Assembly: GCA_948567375.1 (NCBI GenBank)
Contig: OX419756.1
Location: 51,474,333-51,538,332 of the forward strand
Source: Lunularia cruciata
Taxonomy: Eukaryota > Streptophyta > Marchantiopsida > Lunulariales > Lunulariaceae
Direction of reading: 5' to 3'
Length of the DNA: 64,000 nucleotides
Below the pieces are notes generated by a model. That model was not told the origin of the DNA, made no database searches, and saw only the letters and a list, made by a program, of their open reading frames with translations. Shown piece by piece: positions 22,779 to 34,065 of this stretch. Position numbers and translations under genes: made by a program. Position 1 is the stretch's first letter. Each line of letters begins with the position of its first letter.

Positions 22779-25700
22779 TGTGAAAACCCGATAAATATTA
22801 CTTTTGCGGTAATCAGGTAAGTAAAGTTCGTTCCCGTAGAGATATGAGTCAGAAATTTCCAAATATGAAGCAAAGTAACAATTTCAGTTCTTCTTGAGTT
22901 CTTCTTTAGTCTCTCAGGTATAAACCACACCCAAAAGAGAGTAACAAGCACTGATTTGCAGTCTTGTCACGAATTCACACTCCTTAATCACAACTCCAAC
23001 AAATCTTTCCAAACAATCTTGATTGTGATGATTTAGGCTCTCTCTAAAACGGCACTTCAATGCAAAATGACTTTGCCTCAGAATTGTGTTCCACCCCTCC
23101 ATTGAATGCACAACTTCCTCAATCAAAATTGCTTCACATCAACCTCACACTACACTCACAAATGTAGAATACTACCAACACTACAATTCCTCTCAGATTT
23201 GTCAAGGCATTGATTTGATTGCACTTCACTCAAGATTGAACACACAGAATGAAGATCAAGGCTGCGGAATCCAACATCCAACAAGCACACTGACTTGCAC
23301 TTCAAATTTCTTCACACACTCACAAACACAATTGCAAAGCTGATACTTGGAATCAAGCTCAAGCAACAAGCACTGCTTCACATTTTTTCTTTATCTATTC
23401 TTAGAAATTATGAGCACTGAACAACATGATACTATGAATGCCACTCTTAAGTAGTGAACAAATCAATAGTTCTAACAACTATACCGTTCTACAACAATTG
23501 TTCTAACTGCAGACCCGAAATGACAATGCACTCCTTCATATCTGCCTCTTCAAATCTCAAAACTATTTCTAATCCAATCCGATGTCTACTTTGTCATTGA
23601 CTTTCAAACCCAAACCCAAAGTAAATTTACTTCCTACTACTCTTTCCTCAGGTTTCATATCTTCTACTTCTTCTACCAGATCCAACAATTCTCTTTCCTG
23701 ATCTGAAATTGGGTAGTAGGTAACCCTTCTAAACCTTCATCTCTTGATCCACTCTTCTCCAATGTCTCCATCTCTAACTCCAAAGACATCTGCACTCCTA
23801 TGTTATCTACTTCGAGTTTGGCTCTAACATCTTTCCAAAGTTTTTCTATCTCTATTTTCACTAAGTCTAATCTGATTGCAATATTATCCTCTACTTCTAA
23901 GATCTTCTTGTCTACACGAGTCCAGAGACTTATCAACAGCGCATTCAAATCTGTATCTTTTGCCTATCTTTGCCTCGTCTCCTGCACCAACAATTTCAAC
24001 TCGTGCAGCCTCGTTTCTTCAATCTGAATGCTGGCCTCTGTACTCAACATTGCTTTCATCCTGAGGACAATCTCCTTCAACGGCTCCAAACTCATCTTCC
24101 TCTCTCGCTCTTGATCTGCAAGCCAGTCCTCCCTATACATCGCCAATTCCGCTTTGAACTTGGCTTTCACCGTCTCCTTCTCCTTCTCCTTCTGTACCAC
24201 CTTCTCCTCCTGATTACAAAGTAACTCTCGTAATCTCTCTCCTTCCATATACCGTGATACCAACTCTCTTTGCCAGAGTTGCTTCTTCTCCTCAATACTC
24301 TCCATCATCCTATTGAGCTTTTGATCCTTTGTTGCTACTCTTGCCATAGCGTGAATAACTTCTACTCTTGAATTAGCAAACTGTTGCTTCAAGATCTCAT
24401 ATTCTGCTACTTGTCTCTCACTTGCTATGTCACTCTTCTTCACAAGATCGTCTCGATATCTCACTTCTCTCTTCAAGTCTTCAATTACCTGAGTCCTCAC
24501 TACTGCCTCCGCTCGCAGTACTTCCCTCTCTTCCTCACCTTGGGTTATACTCTTCTCCAACTCCGAGTTCTCTTCTTCTAATCTGGACAACACCTGCAAT
24601 ACAGTCTTTACCTTTGGACAAGTCGACTGCATCTCCTTCTTCTTGTACTCCAGCTTCACCAACAGAGTACACACCACCTCCCGCAAGTACTCGACTCCAT
24701 TGCTTGGGGTTACTTCTTCTTGCGTGGCTACTTCTCTTTGTACTTTGTGTTCATCCAATACTCACTTTCTTCTCTGCAGTCTTCATATCGGAATGGATGC
24801 CTTGCTTCTTGAGCTTGCATTCGCTTCTTCTTGCACATTACTCGGACCTGCATTGTACTTCGCCTTACGTCTTGAGCGGACTCCTCTCTGAATTGTGATC
24901 TTTTCTTCTACTTTAGGTACTTCGTCTTCCAACTTTGTGTTGTCCTCGGCCTCGATCTCTGCCTGCACTTCTTCTTCTTCTTCTGCTGCAGCAGCCGGTG
25001 CCGATGTCATTTCTCCTCCTTCATCGCTATCGCTACTCGTATCTCCACTCTGTAGCATTAGCTTGGGTTCCTCCTTGTGCTCTGAGTCTTTGGTCTTGAG
25101 CTTGGCATCACCTTCTGAGTCTTCATCTTCCGACTCGATCACCACCATACCTCGCCTCGGGTTTCTTCTCCTGGTCTTCCGAGGTTTCTTCGTGTCTTTG
25201 GCTTTGCCATGCCAGCTTCTCTTCTTTGAGTTTGGAGTACTCACTTTGATCTCCACATTCCTCCCTGTCTTCTTATAGTACTCGTCGGTGCTTCTGATTT
25301 GCAAAATGTAATGTTGCTCCTCTACATCGACCTCCTTTCTCAAATCGGGATGGAAATGCGACACCATCCAAGTTCACTCCGCCAAGTTTAGCAAACTCAA
25401 CCCAAGGTAGAAATGCACTGCAAACGGCACAATGTAGTAGGGAGGTGATTTATCCCACAGATTCCACACCATTTGTTGCGCTCTCCCATGGAAACACCTC
25501 GCCTAATTGATCGGTTCTCCTGCAAAAAACTTGTGAAAGAACACCACTTGGTGGTTCATCACATATGTTGTTCTCTCCGGCTTCAAGATTGCCATCAAAG
25601 CACTCACAATTCCTCTCTTCACAAGGTCTTTGTAGATCTTGACTTTGTGCCCATTCTTTGTCCGCTTTGACGAGAATGCATCTCTCACTTCTTGGGTTTC

Positions 25701-26558
25701 TTGAGCTATCTCTCCCTTCCCCAAGAACGTGGTCCCTTGCTCAAAGCCTGCTTCTTTCTTGAGTACTAGTCTTCAATCCGACTCTGTCCAACGAGCCAGA
25801 TTTCCTCTCTTCCCTTCTTCCTCGGGTCCATCGAGACACTTGCTCTTGATGATTTCTGTCATGAAACCTGGAAAACTCACGTTCCAGTTCCATGCCAAGA
25901 AAGTGATTCAAAGTCGGCTCAAGACTTTGATCCTAATGATCATATCTAACCTCCAAATTGCATGATTTGTCACTGTGAATTTGGAGTTCTTCTTTCCTCC
26001 TCCCATCTCTCCTACTTTCTCATTGTCTCTAGATTTCACTCTTGCAACTTCTCCCTTACACACTAACGTGTTTCCAACTCTATTTCCCTTCCCATGATCA
26101 CCTGCAAGACAACTTCTCAACGGCAAAGAAAAATTACTCAACATTTCATCGTTGTGAGTTCGATTTTTAAAGAGTTGCGCTTTCTTTGTCTTTCTTCACT
26201 TCAAGTTTCTACCAAGAAATCACACCTCCTGCATGCACCTATCATTGTCAATCAAACTTCACGCGTATGGGCCATTGGTTTTTGAACGGTCCCTTCCTGA
26301 ATTTCTTGCCCCGACGAAAGGTTGTTAGACTGACTTTGCCTTGGGTTGAGCTCCCCCCAATACAAAGACTCCTTACTTCGGGTTGTGTGCTGACATGGCA
26401 TTTTCGAGTACTTTGCCTTATGACCCAAAGTCACTTTACTTTGGGTTTCATCCCGAATACTCTTTTCTTTGCCTTCTTCGGCCATATAGGCACAATCTGA
26501 CTTCTCTATACACTTCTTCTTCTTTATTTTGAAAAAAACAAAAAATGTGGGCACCACA
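22779..26558 (-). mobile_element. Solo family A LTR (A6), subtype II, 3780 bp
   Basis: Complete minus-strand LTR, GGGCACCACA at 26558 to TGTGAAAACC (plus reading) at 22779, flanked by perfect ATCCT copies (22774-22778 and 26559-26563). The interrupted family B LTR reads GGAATCCTTGACTTAG in its intact copy at 33690, confirming the site. It lies head to head with A5 (plus), with only 322 bp of family B LTR between. Confidence 0.92.
23673..26144 (-). pseudogene. U3-encoded coiled-coil protein, LTR A6 (best-kept subtype II frame)
   Basis: Segments 26144-25908, 25724-25503, 25367-24783, 24758-23964 and 23948-23673 are in a single frame: about 820 codons with only in-frame stops until a frame change near the C-terminus. 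Parts in order: start MLSNFSLPLRSCL; HAIWRLDMIIRIKVLSRL; YVMNHQVVFFHKFFAGEPIN (25560-25503); MVSHFHPDLRKEVD (25367 on); acidic block with ESEDEDSEGD and an Ala/Glu run (25140-24920); basic VRSRRKAK and KASIPI; a 264-codon open coiled coil (24758-23964) with EEKVVQKEKEKE. No membrane segment or known catalytic motif. This copy gives the clearest view of the protein. Confidence 0.65.
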
Positions 26559-26563
26559 ATCCT

Positions 26564-26933
26564 TGACTTAGTGGTTGGGTCAAGATAAGACCAATTGCTA
26601 AGAGGAATATGCCCATGTGAATGGATATTCCTTTCTACTTTTTAAATTTACTTGACTTTTAGTCTAGTAACTTGAGTTACTACGGTAATTAGTAACTTTG
26701 GTACGTAACTATTTCACAAGTATATAAAAAAGGGATGAGGATTTACTCATCATCCTTTTCATTTGCAACTATATCTCTCTCATTGAGTTCTCTAGTGAGC
26801 AATGTCTTGAGTCTTGGAGTGTTAACCTTGGAAGAGTATGATGGAGTTGGGGCTCCTTGCCTTCTTAGTCCATGGTGCGCTACCATAATAGCCATCAGAG
26901 GTTCATCTTGAGTGAGAGACAGGCTGGCTCACA
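26564..26933 (+). repeat. Family B 5' LTR, second part
   Basis: Continues the LTR after the ATCCT target copy and ends GGCTGGCTCACA at 26933. A TATA box lies at 26721-26728. Confidence 0.9.
26721..26728 (+). promoter_or_regulatory. TATA box of family B 5' LTR
   Basis: TATATAAA, about 210 bp before the LTR end; the same word is at 33854-33861 in the 3' LTR and as TATATAAA near 59524 in the B3 LTR. Confidence 0.6.
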
Positions 26934-26937
26934 TTTG

Positions 26938-26954
26938 TGGTTCCGTTGCCGGGA
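26938..26954 (+). other. Primer binding site of family B element B1
   Basis: TGGTTCCGTTGCCGGGA, four bases after the LTR. It matches the 3' end of plant tRNA-Asp (complement TGGCGCCGTTGCCGGGG) with about three differences; this primer is used by many Athila/Ogre-type plant elements. Confidence 0.75.
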
Positions 26955-27791
26955 CGTCTCTAGAAGGCAAGATAATGTTCCGCGTTCAATTCTACGTTAG
27001 GCAGAAGGAGGCTATGAGAGCTCACTTGGAGAGAACATTAGGAGAGGAGAGGGCTGAACTTATGTTAGAGAACCAAGATCCATTTGTATACCTTGTAGTT
27101 CATTATGATGTCTTTGAGGTGATTTTGTACATCTTGCACACATGAGAGGAATTGGAGAGATTGTGTGAGGTGGATTGCAGATTTTGGGAATTAAGGTGAT
27201 TTTGGGCAAAATCTCAAGTTTGAGATCTAGACTTTAAATTTCTCCACATGATAGCTTGCTTTATCTTACAATTAGCACACTTGAAATTATTGTGAGAGCT
27301 ACTATGCGCACTGGGCTAGAATTTTTGAAAGTTGATAGAGTAAAGTGCTCCCGCAACTGCATGCTCTTTGGAAAATTGTACAAAGTCCTCCATTTCTTCA
27401 ATTTTCAGTGAATTGTTCTGAAAATTTTTAAGAAGATTCAGTGCATTGTATACTACCTGTTGCCACAAAAATTAGAGAGAGATCGTTCTTGCATAGGGAG
27501 TTATGAGTTTTTGAAGTGAGGGGGTGGTTTTCAGACCAAATCTGAAATATGGGTGCTGAATAGAAAGATGTCTAGGCCAAATGGCTTGATGAAAAGATCT
27601 GAAATTTTGCAGGGGGGATGCCCTAGAGTTGTGATCAAGTGTGCAAAATTTCAGAAGACTGTGACATATTGGTTGGGAGATTTTGAGTGACATTGTGAGG
27701 AAGGGTCAATTGTGCAGAGTGGAGATCTCATGCATGAGGAGTTTGGGATCAACAAAAAGCATGTTTGAGTGTTTAGATTTATCTTGGGAAC
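26955..27791 (+). other. Family B untranslated leader
   Basis: About 840 bp between primer site and the first clear reading frame. An open stretch to 27145 (from RVQFYVRQKEAM...) is short and has no second copy in the window, so it is not called. Otherwise I see no gene. It presumably holds the packaging signal. Confidence 0.6.
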
Positions 27792-28266
27792 ATGGAGGGT
27801 CATCAAGAGTGGAAATTGAGATTATGGAAGGTTCCCCAAGGGTTTGAGGTGATTGTAAGGGTGGATTTGAGGAAAAGAGAGTTTACAATAGAATTTAAAG
27901 ATAGTGTTGAGAGGATCCAAAAACCTACACCACTTGGAGGAAAGAGTGAGTCTAAGTGCTTTCTATGTGGAGAGAAGGGACATAAGGCAAGTTCGTGTCC
28001 ATTGACCTTTGAGAGCAAGAGATTGAAGGAAAGGAGAGGCCTACTTGACTTGGGTTTGCATGTTGGACCTTCTTCACCAAGATTGGGGGGGGAGAAGATC
28101 TAAGACCAAGGAGTTGTGTGAGATTTGTGGAGTTGAAGGACTTCCAAAAGGACATGAGTGTAGTGGAGTAAAATCACTTTTGGAGACTTTGGTGAAGGAT
28201 CTTGGAGAGAGTCTTAGTACAGCTATAGAAATACTACCACCTTCATCAGCTAGTTCTCAAGATTAG
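27792..28266 (+). pseudogene. Family B zinc-knuckle ORF upstream of gag (B1)
   Basis: Met at 27792 (MEGHQEWKLRLWKVPQGF), then a basic region, then CCHC knuckle CFLCGEKGHKASSC (about 27960-28000) and a second Cys-rich motif CEICGVEGLPKGHEC, ending in a Ser/Pro tail and stop at 28264-28266. About 158 codons. One frameshift at the eight-G run near 28083-28092; copy B2 (1-366) lacks this shift and is open. Gag starts separately at 28502 and has its own CCHC knuckle. An extra nucleocapsid-like protein ahead of gag is not part of the usual Ty3 layout; it could instead have been joined to gag by a lost frame. Function inferred only from the knuckle. Confidence 0.65.
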
Positions 28267-28501
28267 TGATGGAGATAATCTTTCAACTTATGGATAAACT
28301 ATCCATGAGGGTTCGATTAATATGCACTCTAGGATTTGATGTTGCTATAGAAATCTTGGAGCAACCTGAACCTTTTGTGTTCCCTAGGGTGGATTACTCT
28401 CAAATGGTGTTAGTCATGTATGTACTCTATTAGTTATAGATGAGAGAAAAGAAAAAAGAAAAAGAAAAATTGAGAGAAAAGAAAGATAGTGAGAGGTTAA
28501 G

Positions 28502-29900
28502 ATGTGGAAACTTCCGGTTTTCTTTGGCAAGGATGGAGAAGATGTGGAGGCCTTTGTGAGAGACTTCAAGAGAGCTTGCATAGGAAACAATGAGAGGAGG
28601 AAGAATGCATAGGCCTCATTATTACCAGATTTCTTTGAGGATGCAACACTTACATGGTATGAGTCAGAATACCAAAAGAGAGAGAGGAGAGATGGGGAAG
28701 AGGAGTCTTGGGAGACTTTGACTTCAGCACTCATTGAGAACTTTCTTCCTGATGAGAGTTTTGAGAGATTGATGAGTGAGGTTACATTTCTCAAGCAAGG
28801 AGATGGAGAGAAAGTGAGAGTCTATGTGGAAAGAGTGGAAAAGTTAGAGTCCAGATTTCACATAGTGTTGAGGAAGGGCGGGGATGATGTGGAGACTACA
28901 ATGATTGGCATAGGGGCCATGCTCACCAAGAATTTTGTGGGAGTGTTGAGACCACAAATTAGAAGCAAGGTGAGATATGAGAAACCTTCTTCCAAGGTTG
29001 AAGCTATCAAGATTGCAATTTGTATGGAGGAGAGTTTGGAAGGGGATGAGAGTGATTTGGTGGTGAAGAAGGTTGTACATCCTCCTCAAGGCTACCAGTA
29101 TGGTGGAACTTCTGATACTTTGGTGACAAGGGTTGCACCACAAGTAGTGGTTGCTCCAATTCTTGCACCTTCACCAAAGGATCCACTTCAAACCATCACA
29201 GAACTACTTGCGGATCTTAAGATCAATGTGGTGCAACTATGGGAGAAGAGAAAGGTGGATCAGAATGTAGGGAGAGGCCTAGGAGTTATGGAAACTATCC
29301 ATATAGAGGAGGTCAACCAGCCAACAATTTCAATGAGAGAAATTGTTTTGGTTGTGGAGGAAGAGGCCATATCCAAAGGAATTGCCCAAATTCCACTTAC
29401 CATGGAGGAAGCGGTTATGAGGGAGCCAATAGAGGGAAAGAGGGAGGTAGTGAAACCCAAGTGGCTCCTAATCCAAACAAAGGTAAGGGGATAGCATCCA
29501 TAGATGTGGTGGAGAGCAAGTATGAGAAGGGAGAGTGCTCAAACTCCAAGAGTCTTAATTTGGAGCTTTTGGCACAAGAGAAGAAGAGAGCTTGGTATGC
29601 AGAGGAGGTTCACTCGTCTCAAGGATTTACTCCAAGCAAGGATACTCTTATGTCTTCTAGGAGCACTTGCACCTCAATACCATCAACAACAAAGACTCCA
29701 AGGAAGAAGTTAGGGATGGAGGATTTCTTAATTTCAAAGCAACAATGGAACTACAATGTGTTGGAGGATGTTGGTAGTCACAAGGCTAACATCACAGTGG
29801 GCCAATTGATTGCTTTGAACCCTACCTTGAGAAAGGAGCTTAGAGGTGATTTGAGTTCTACAAGGAGCAAGAAGAACAAGAAGGCAAAAGCTCCAATATC
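28502..29900 (+). pseudogene. Family B gag (B1)
   Basis: Met at 28502, MWKLPVFFGKDGEDVEAF, followed by the capsid core with DATLTWYESEYQ (near 28650) and KVRVYVERVEKLESRFH; one TAG at 28610. A one-base loss near 29272 (GAGAGGCC, against GAGAGGGCC in B2) moves the frame. The nucleocapsid knuckle CFGCGGRGHIQRNC is at about 29344-29385. A Lys-rich, low-complexity segment follows to about 29900. Capsid and nucleocapsid of the particle; no longer intact. Confidence 0.85.
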
Positions 29901-30258
29901 AATGGGGGTGGTGGATGCCATGCCAGCACCATGGGAGGCTTGTGAATATGCCTCCAAGATTGATGTAAGAGTGAATGGTCACAATATCAAGGATGCATTG
30001 GTTGATAGAGGATCAAAAGTGAATGCCATGTCAGAAAGGTTGATGAAGAAGTTGGGTATGATACCCTCAAGACCTTCAACATTTGTGGTGAGCATGGCAA
30101 ACAAGCAACAAGTTCAACCAGTAGGGATGATGGATAAAGTGGTAGTTTCAGTTATGGGAGTTCAAAATCTCATGACTTTCCAAGTCTTGAAGGATTCAAG
30201 CTATGACTTACTTCTTGGGAGGCCATGGTTGAGAGCAGCATGCACAACTGATCGATGA
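29901..30258 (+). pseudogene. Family B aspartic protease (B1)
   Basis: Same frame as the gag end. The active-site stretch is ALVDRGSKVNAMSERLMKKL (about 29995-30055). Elsewhere this would read D-G-G-S or D-[ST]-G; here the middle residue is Arg. Copy B2 (37880) has D-G-R-S. The downstream marker DLLLGRPWLRAA at about 30205-30245 is normal for plant Ty3 proteases. A TGA ends the segment at 30256-30258, and the frame then continues unchanged into the pol linker. Confidence 0.75.
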
Positions 30259-31600
30259 CACAAAGGGTACTTGAGGATTGGGCCATCAAACCATAGAGTC
30301 ACAGCACCTGTGACTAACACCACCAACACTTCACATTCAGATACACCATCTTCTGATTATTGGGAATCAGATTCTGAAGAAGGAGCTTCAGGTGTGGACA
30401 TAAGCATGGAAGAGGAGACTTCCATGGAGGAGGATGAATCTGAATCTGATTCAAATGTGTATCCTTTGTGTGCTATGGATTTTGCACCTAAGCCAGAGGT
30501 TTTGAAGGACCCAGAAAAATCACCATTGACACTTGAGGAGGTAGAGAGAAGGTTAGCTACCCTCAAGTATGGCCCAAATGTTACCAAGGAAGAGAAGGTG
30601 AGATTTGAGGAGATTTTCTGCAAGTTCATCCATGTGTTTGCTTTTAGTTACAAGGATTTGAAGGAAGTCACCTTGGGGGAGCACAAGATAGAGGTGGAGT
30701 CACATGCAAAACCAATTTGCCAAAACCAACGTCGCATTAGCCCACAAATATCTTTGGTTGTGAAGGAGGAGATTGATAAGCTCAAGGAGGCTGGATTTAT
30801 CTTTGAGGTAGAGAATTCAGAATGGGTGTCTCCAATTGTCATTGTGAAGAAAAAGAACGGCAAGCTTTGGGTATGTGTGGATTACAAGAAGCTCAATGCT
30901 GTTACCAAGAAGGACTACTACCCATTGCCATTCATTGATGAGATCTTGGAGGAGGTTGCAAGTCATGAGAGGTACAGTTTTGGAGATGGTTATAGTGGAT
31001 ATAACCAATCAAGATTGCACCAAAGCATCAACAACTCACCACATTCACCACACCTTGGGGAACTTATGCTTTCAAGGTCATGCCTTTTGGGCTTTGCAAT
31101 GCTCCAGCCACATTCCAACGGTTCATGAACAAGGTATTTGAACCTTTCATTGGGAAATTTGTGAGAGACTTCATTGATGACTTTTGTGTCTATGGGAGCA
31201 AGGAGGAGCACTTTGAGCACCTAATCAAAGTCTTGGACCGCTTGGATGAGGCAAATGCACACTCAACCCAAAGAAGTGCATTTTTGGATGTGAAGAAGGT
31301 CTACTTTTGGGGCACATCATCTCCAAGGATGGAATAGCAGTTGATCTTGAGAAGGTGAGGAAAATCTTAGACCTTCCATTCCTTTCAAGCTTTACAAAGT
31401 TACGCCAATTCTTGGGGATGGTTGGGTTCTATAGGAGGTTCATCTTCTCATTTTCCAACAAGGCTTATGCATCGACCATCTACATGAAGAAGGGTGTAGA
31501 TTACATGGTGATTTTGGAAGACAAGGAGGCTCTCAAAGCTTTTGAGGAGCTCAAGCAATCCCTTGTTGTAGCTCCAATTCTTGCTAAACCTGATTGGAGT
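30259..31600 (+). pseudogene. Family B reverse transcriptase (B1)
   Basis: Starts with an acidic linker (SDSEEGASG...EEDESESDSN, 30360-30460), then RT: SEWVSPIVIVKKKNGKLWVC (about 30815-30875), YYPLPFIDEIL, YSFGDGYSGYNQ, MPFGLCNAPATFQRFMNKVF (31080 on), active site DFIDDFCVYG (31170-31200), ISKDGIAVDLEKV and KLRQFLGMVGFYRRF. One-base losses near 31006 and 31255-31300 shift the frame; copy B3 shows the unshifted bases (55510-55540 and 57630-57690). It copies element RNA into DNA; inactive here. Confidence 0.88.
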
Positions 31601-31990
31601 AAGCCTTTCATCCTCTACACTGATGCTTCTAATGTAGCTAAAGGATGCACTCTTAGTCAATTAGACCAAGATGGGCATGATCATCCAATAGCTTATGCTA
31701 GTAGGCAGATGGTTTTAGTAGAGAAGAACTACTTTGTCATGGAGAGAGAAGGGTTGGCAGTGATCTTTGGTCTCAAGAAGTTTAGACACTACTTGATTGG
31801 AGGGAAAGCCACCATTGTCACGGATCACAAGGCTTTGAAGTACATCTTCAACAAGCCTAATGTTGAAGGGAGACTAGCAAGGTAGATGATACTCTTGTCT
31901 GAGTATGACTACACCATTGAGGATAGGCCAGGAAAGAAACATGCAAATGCTGATTTGTTATCTAGCACCTATGATCATGATGGAGATGAG
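31601..31990 (+). pseudogene. Family B RNase H (B1)
   Basis: FILYTDASN (first Asp, about 31620), MEREGLAVIFGLKKFRHYL (Glu, about 31745) and IVTDHKALKYIF (Asp, about 31815) are the three catalytic acids. The frame is open except for a TAG at 31883-31885 in place of the conserved Trp codon TGG of the R-W-x-L-L motif. It ends with the H-x-N-A-D segment (KHANADLLS). Confidence 0.85.
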
Positions 31991-33325
31991 CCAGTGGATG
32001 ATTCTTTCCCGGATGAGGAGCTCATGACAATCTCAGTCACTCAAGAGGTTCCAATGGAGTACAAGGAGATTGTGGATTTTGTGACAAGAGGTAACTATCC
32101 AGAAGGGATGCATGCTAGGGAGAGGAAGGCCCTTGCAGCAAGATCTAGACCTTACACAATGGTGGAAAATATTCTTTTTCACCAAGGAGCAGGTGGTCTA
32201 CTTCAAAGAGCAGTGGGTAAGGAAGAGTCTATCCTACTCATAAAGGAATTTCATGAAGGTTTAGTATGTGGGGGACACTTTGTAGGAAAGGTGATTGCTT
32301 TCAAGATTCTAGATGCAAGTTACCATTGGAGAGGGATTTTCAAGGATTGTCTTGATTATTGTAAAACTTGTCATGTTTGTCAAGCTTTTGCTAGAAAGTC
32401 TACATCCACTCCACTACTTAGATCAATTCCATTGCTAGGACCTTTTGAGAACTAGGGAATTGATTTTGTAGGTCCTCTCAATAGAACTCCAAAGAACAAT
32501 TGGTACATTGTGGTAGTTACTGATTACCTTACCAAGTGGGTTGAGGCTAGACCATTGAGGGACAAGAATGAAGATGAAGTGGGTAGATTTCTTTATGAAC
32601 GCATTATCACTAGGTTTGGATGCCCTTTGGAGTTGGTTTTTGATAGAGGAGGAGAGTTTACAGGAAGCATTACTACAGCCATGCTACAACATTTCTCTAT
32701 CACACATAGAGTAACTACATCCTATAAGCCAAATTCCAATGGCTTGGCAGAGAGAACCAATCAGACCTTGTGCATGATGTTGGCCAAAGATGCAGAAATG
32801 GAGGGGGCTAAACATCATTGGGACAAGAGGATTCATGCAATTTTGTGGGAGTATAGGACTACCATGAAGACTTCCACCAGATATTCTCCATTTCAATTGG
32901 TGTATGGTATTGAGTCTACCGTACCTATTCACTTTGATCTTCCTACCTTCCAAAGCATTCATAGGAGATTAAAGAAAGCACAAGGAGGTGATGCAGAGAA
33001 GTCAAGGAAGGATCAACTCATGGAGTTGGAAGAGGCAAGAGCATTTGCGATGGTTCGAGTGGAGCAATCCCAAAGGAAACAAAAGGAGAGCTATGACAAG
33101 AGGCAAGGCAAGAAGAAGGTGGATACTTTCAAAGAAGGTGATTGGGTAATGTTGTTTGATTCCATTCGATTCAAGAGAGTGCAACAGAAGTTTTTGCCTA
33201 AGTACTTTGGACCTTTCATAGTGGAGAAGGTGTGGGGCAATTACACCTATGATCTCAAAGAGTTGGGAGGAAGACACTTTGATAAGATTAACCATGATGA
33301 GTTGAAGATATATCATAGAAGGTAG
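31991..33325 (+). pseudogene. Family B integrase (B1)
   Basis: The zinc-binding domain has two His (FHEGLVCGGHF, about 32250) and two Cys (CKTCHVC, about 32360). The catalytic core has GIDFVGPL (first Asp, 32460), FDRGGEF (second Asp, 32640) and NGLAERTNQTL (Glu, about 32740). The C-terminal part LPKYFGPFIVEKVWGNYTY (about 33195-33250) is the GPY-type module; the stop comes at 33323-33325 with no chromodomain. One TAG at 32453-32455 replaces the Trp of W-G-I-D-F. Otherwise open for 445 codons, the best-kept enzyme in the window. Confidence 0.88.
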
Positions 33326-33362
33326 AGAGACCTTCACTTTGAGGACAAAGTGAAAACTTAGT

Positions 33363-33373
33363 CCGGGAGTAAA
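33363..33373 (+). other. Polypurine tract of B1
   Basis: CCGGGAGTAAA, purine-rich, immediately before the 3' LTR and 38 bp after the integrase stop. Confidence 0.6.
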
Positions 33374-34065
33374 TGTAACACCCATTTGTGCATGTGTGTG
33401 GTATTGTGATATTTAGCTTGGTATTACAAGTACTTGAGAGATATTATTTATATAGAGATAAAGGATGGTTCTACATTAGTCATGATTAGCTAAAGTTAGT
33501 CATAACTAAGATAGTGGGGACCTTACTTTAGAGGAAGTGGAAAAGATGAGCACCACTATTTTGGATTCTAGTGTGTTGACTTGGTATTATTCCTAGGTGT
33601 TTGGCTTTGAGGAAAGAGTTGAGAACTCTTGGGCCCGCAAGCCTTTTTGTTTTGGATTCTTCTTTAGTCCAAGGATAGCCCATGTGAAGGAATCCTTGAC
33701 TTAGTGGTTGGATCAAGATAAGACCACATGCTTAGGAGAATATGCCCATGTGAATAGATATTCCTTTCTACTTTTTGACTTTACTTGACTTTTAGCCTAG
33801 TAACTTGAGTTACTCTAGTAATTAGTAACTTTGGTACGTAACTTTTTCACAAGTATATAAACAAAAGATGAGGAGGTACTCATCATCCTTTCATTTGCAA
33901 CTATCTCTCTCTCATTGAGTTCTCTAGTGAGCAATGTTTTGAGTCTTGGAGTGTTAACCTTGGAGGAGTATGATGGAGTTGAGGTTCCTTGCCTTCTTAG
34001 TCCATGGTGCGCTACCATAATGGCCATCAGAGGTTCATCCTGAGTGAGAGATAGGCCGGCTCACA
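33374..34065 (+). repeat. Family B 3' LTR of B1, 692 bp
   Basis: TGTAACACCC to GGCCGGCTCACA. TATATAAA at 33854-33861. Same length as the 5' LTR without its insertion. What follows is not the B1 target site but an inverted A fragment. Confidence 0.9.

Larger units (their letters stand above)
22457..34065 (+). mobile_element. Family B Ty3/gypsy LTR retrotransposon B1
   Basis: Two LTRs of 692 bp (the 5' one counted without its insertion) bracket primer site, an extra zinc-knuckle ORF, gag, protease, RT, RNase H, integrase and polypurine tract, all on the plus strand. The LTRs differ by roughly 5% over the first 210 bp by eye, mainly transitions, so the insertion is old. The left flank is A LTR A5 (plus); the right flank is a different, inverted A fragment, so no target duplication exists at 34065. 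The true right partner seems to be the LTR end at 37019. RT resembles Athila/Tat-side elements; no chromodomain. Confidence 0.9.

Noticed and set aside
26912..27145. Small open frame over the B1 LTR end and primer site
   Set aside because: It crosses the LTR and primer site, and no second copy in the window tests it.
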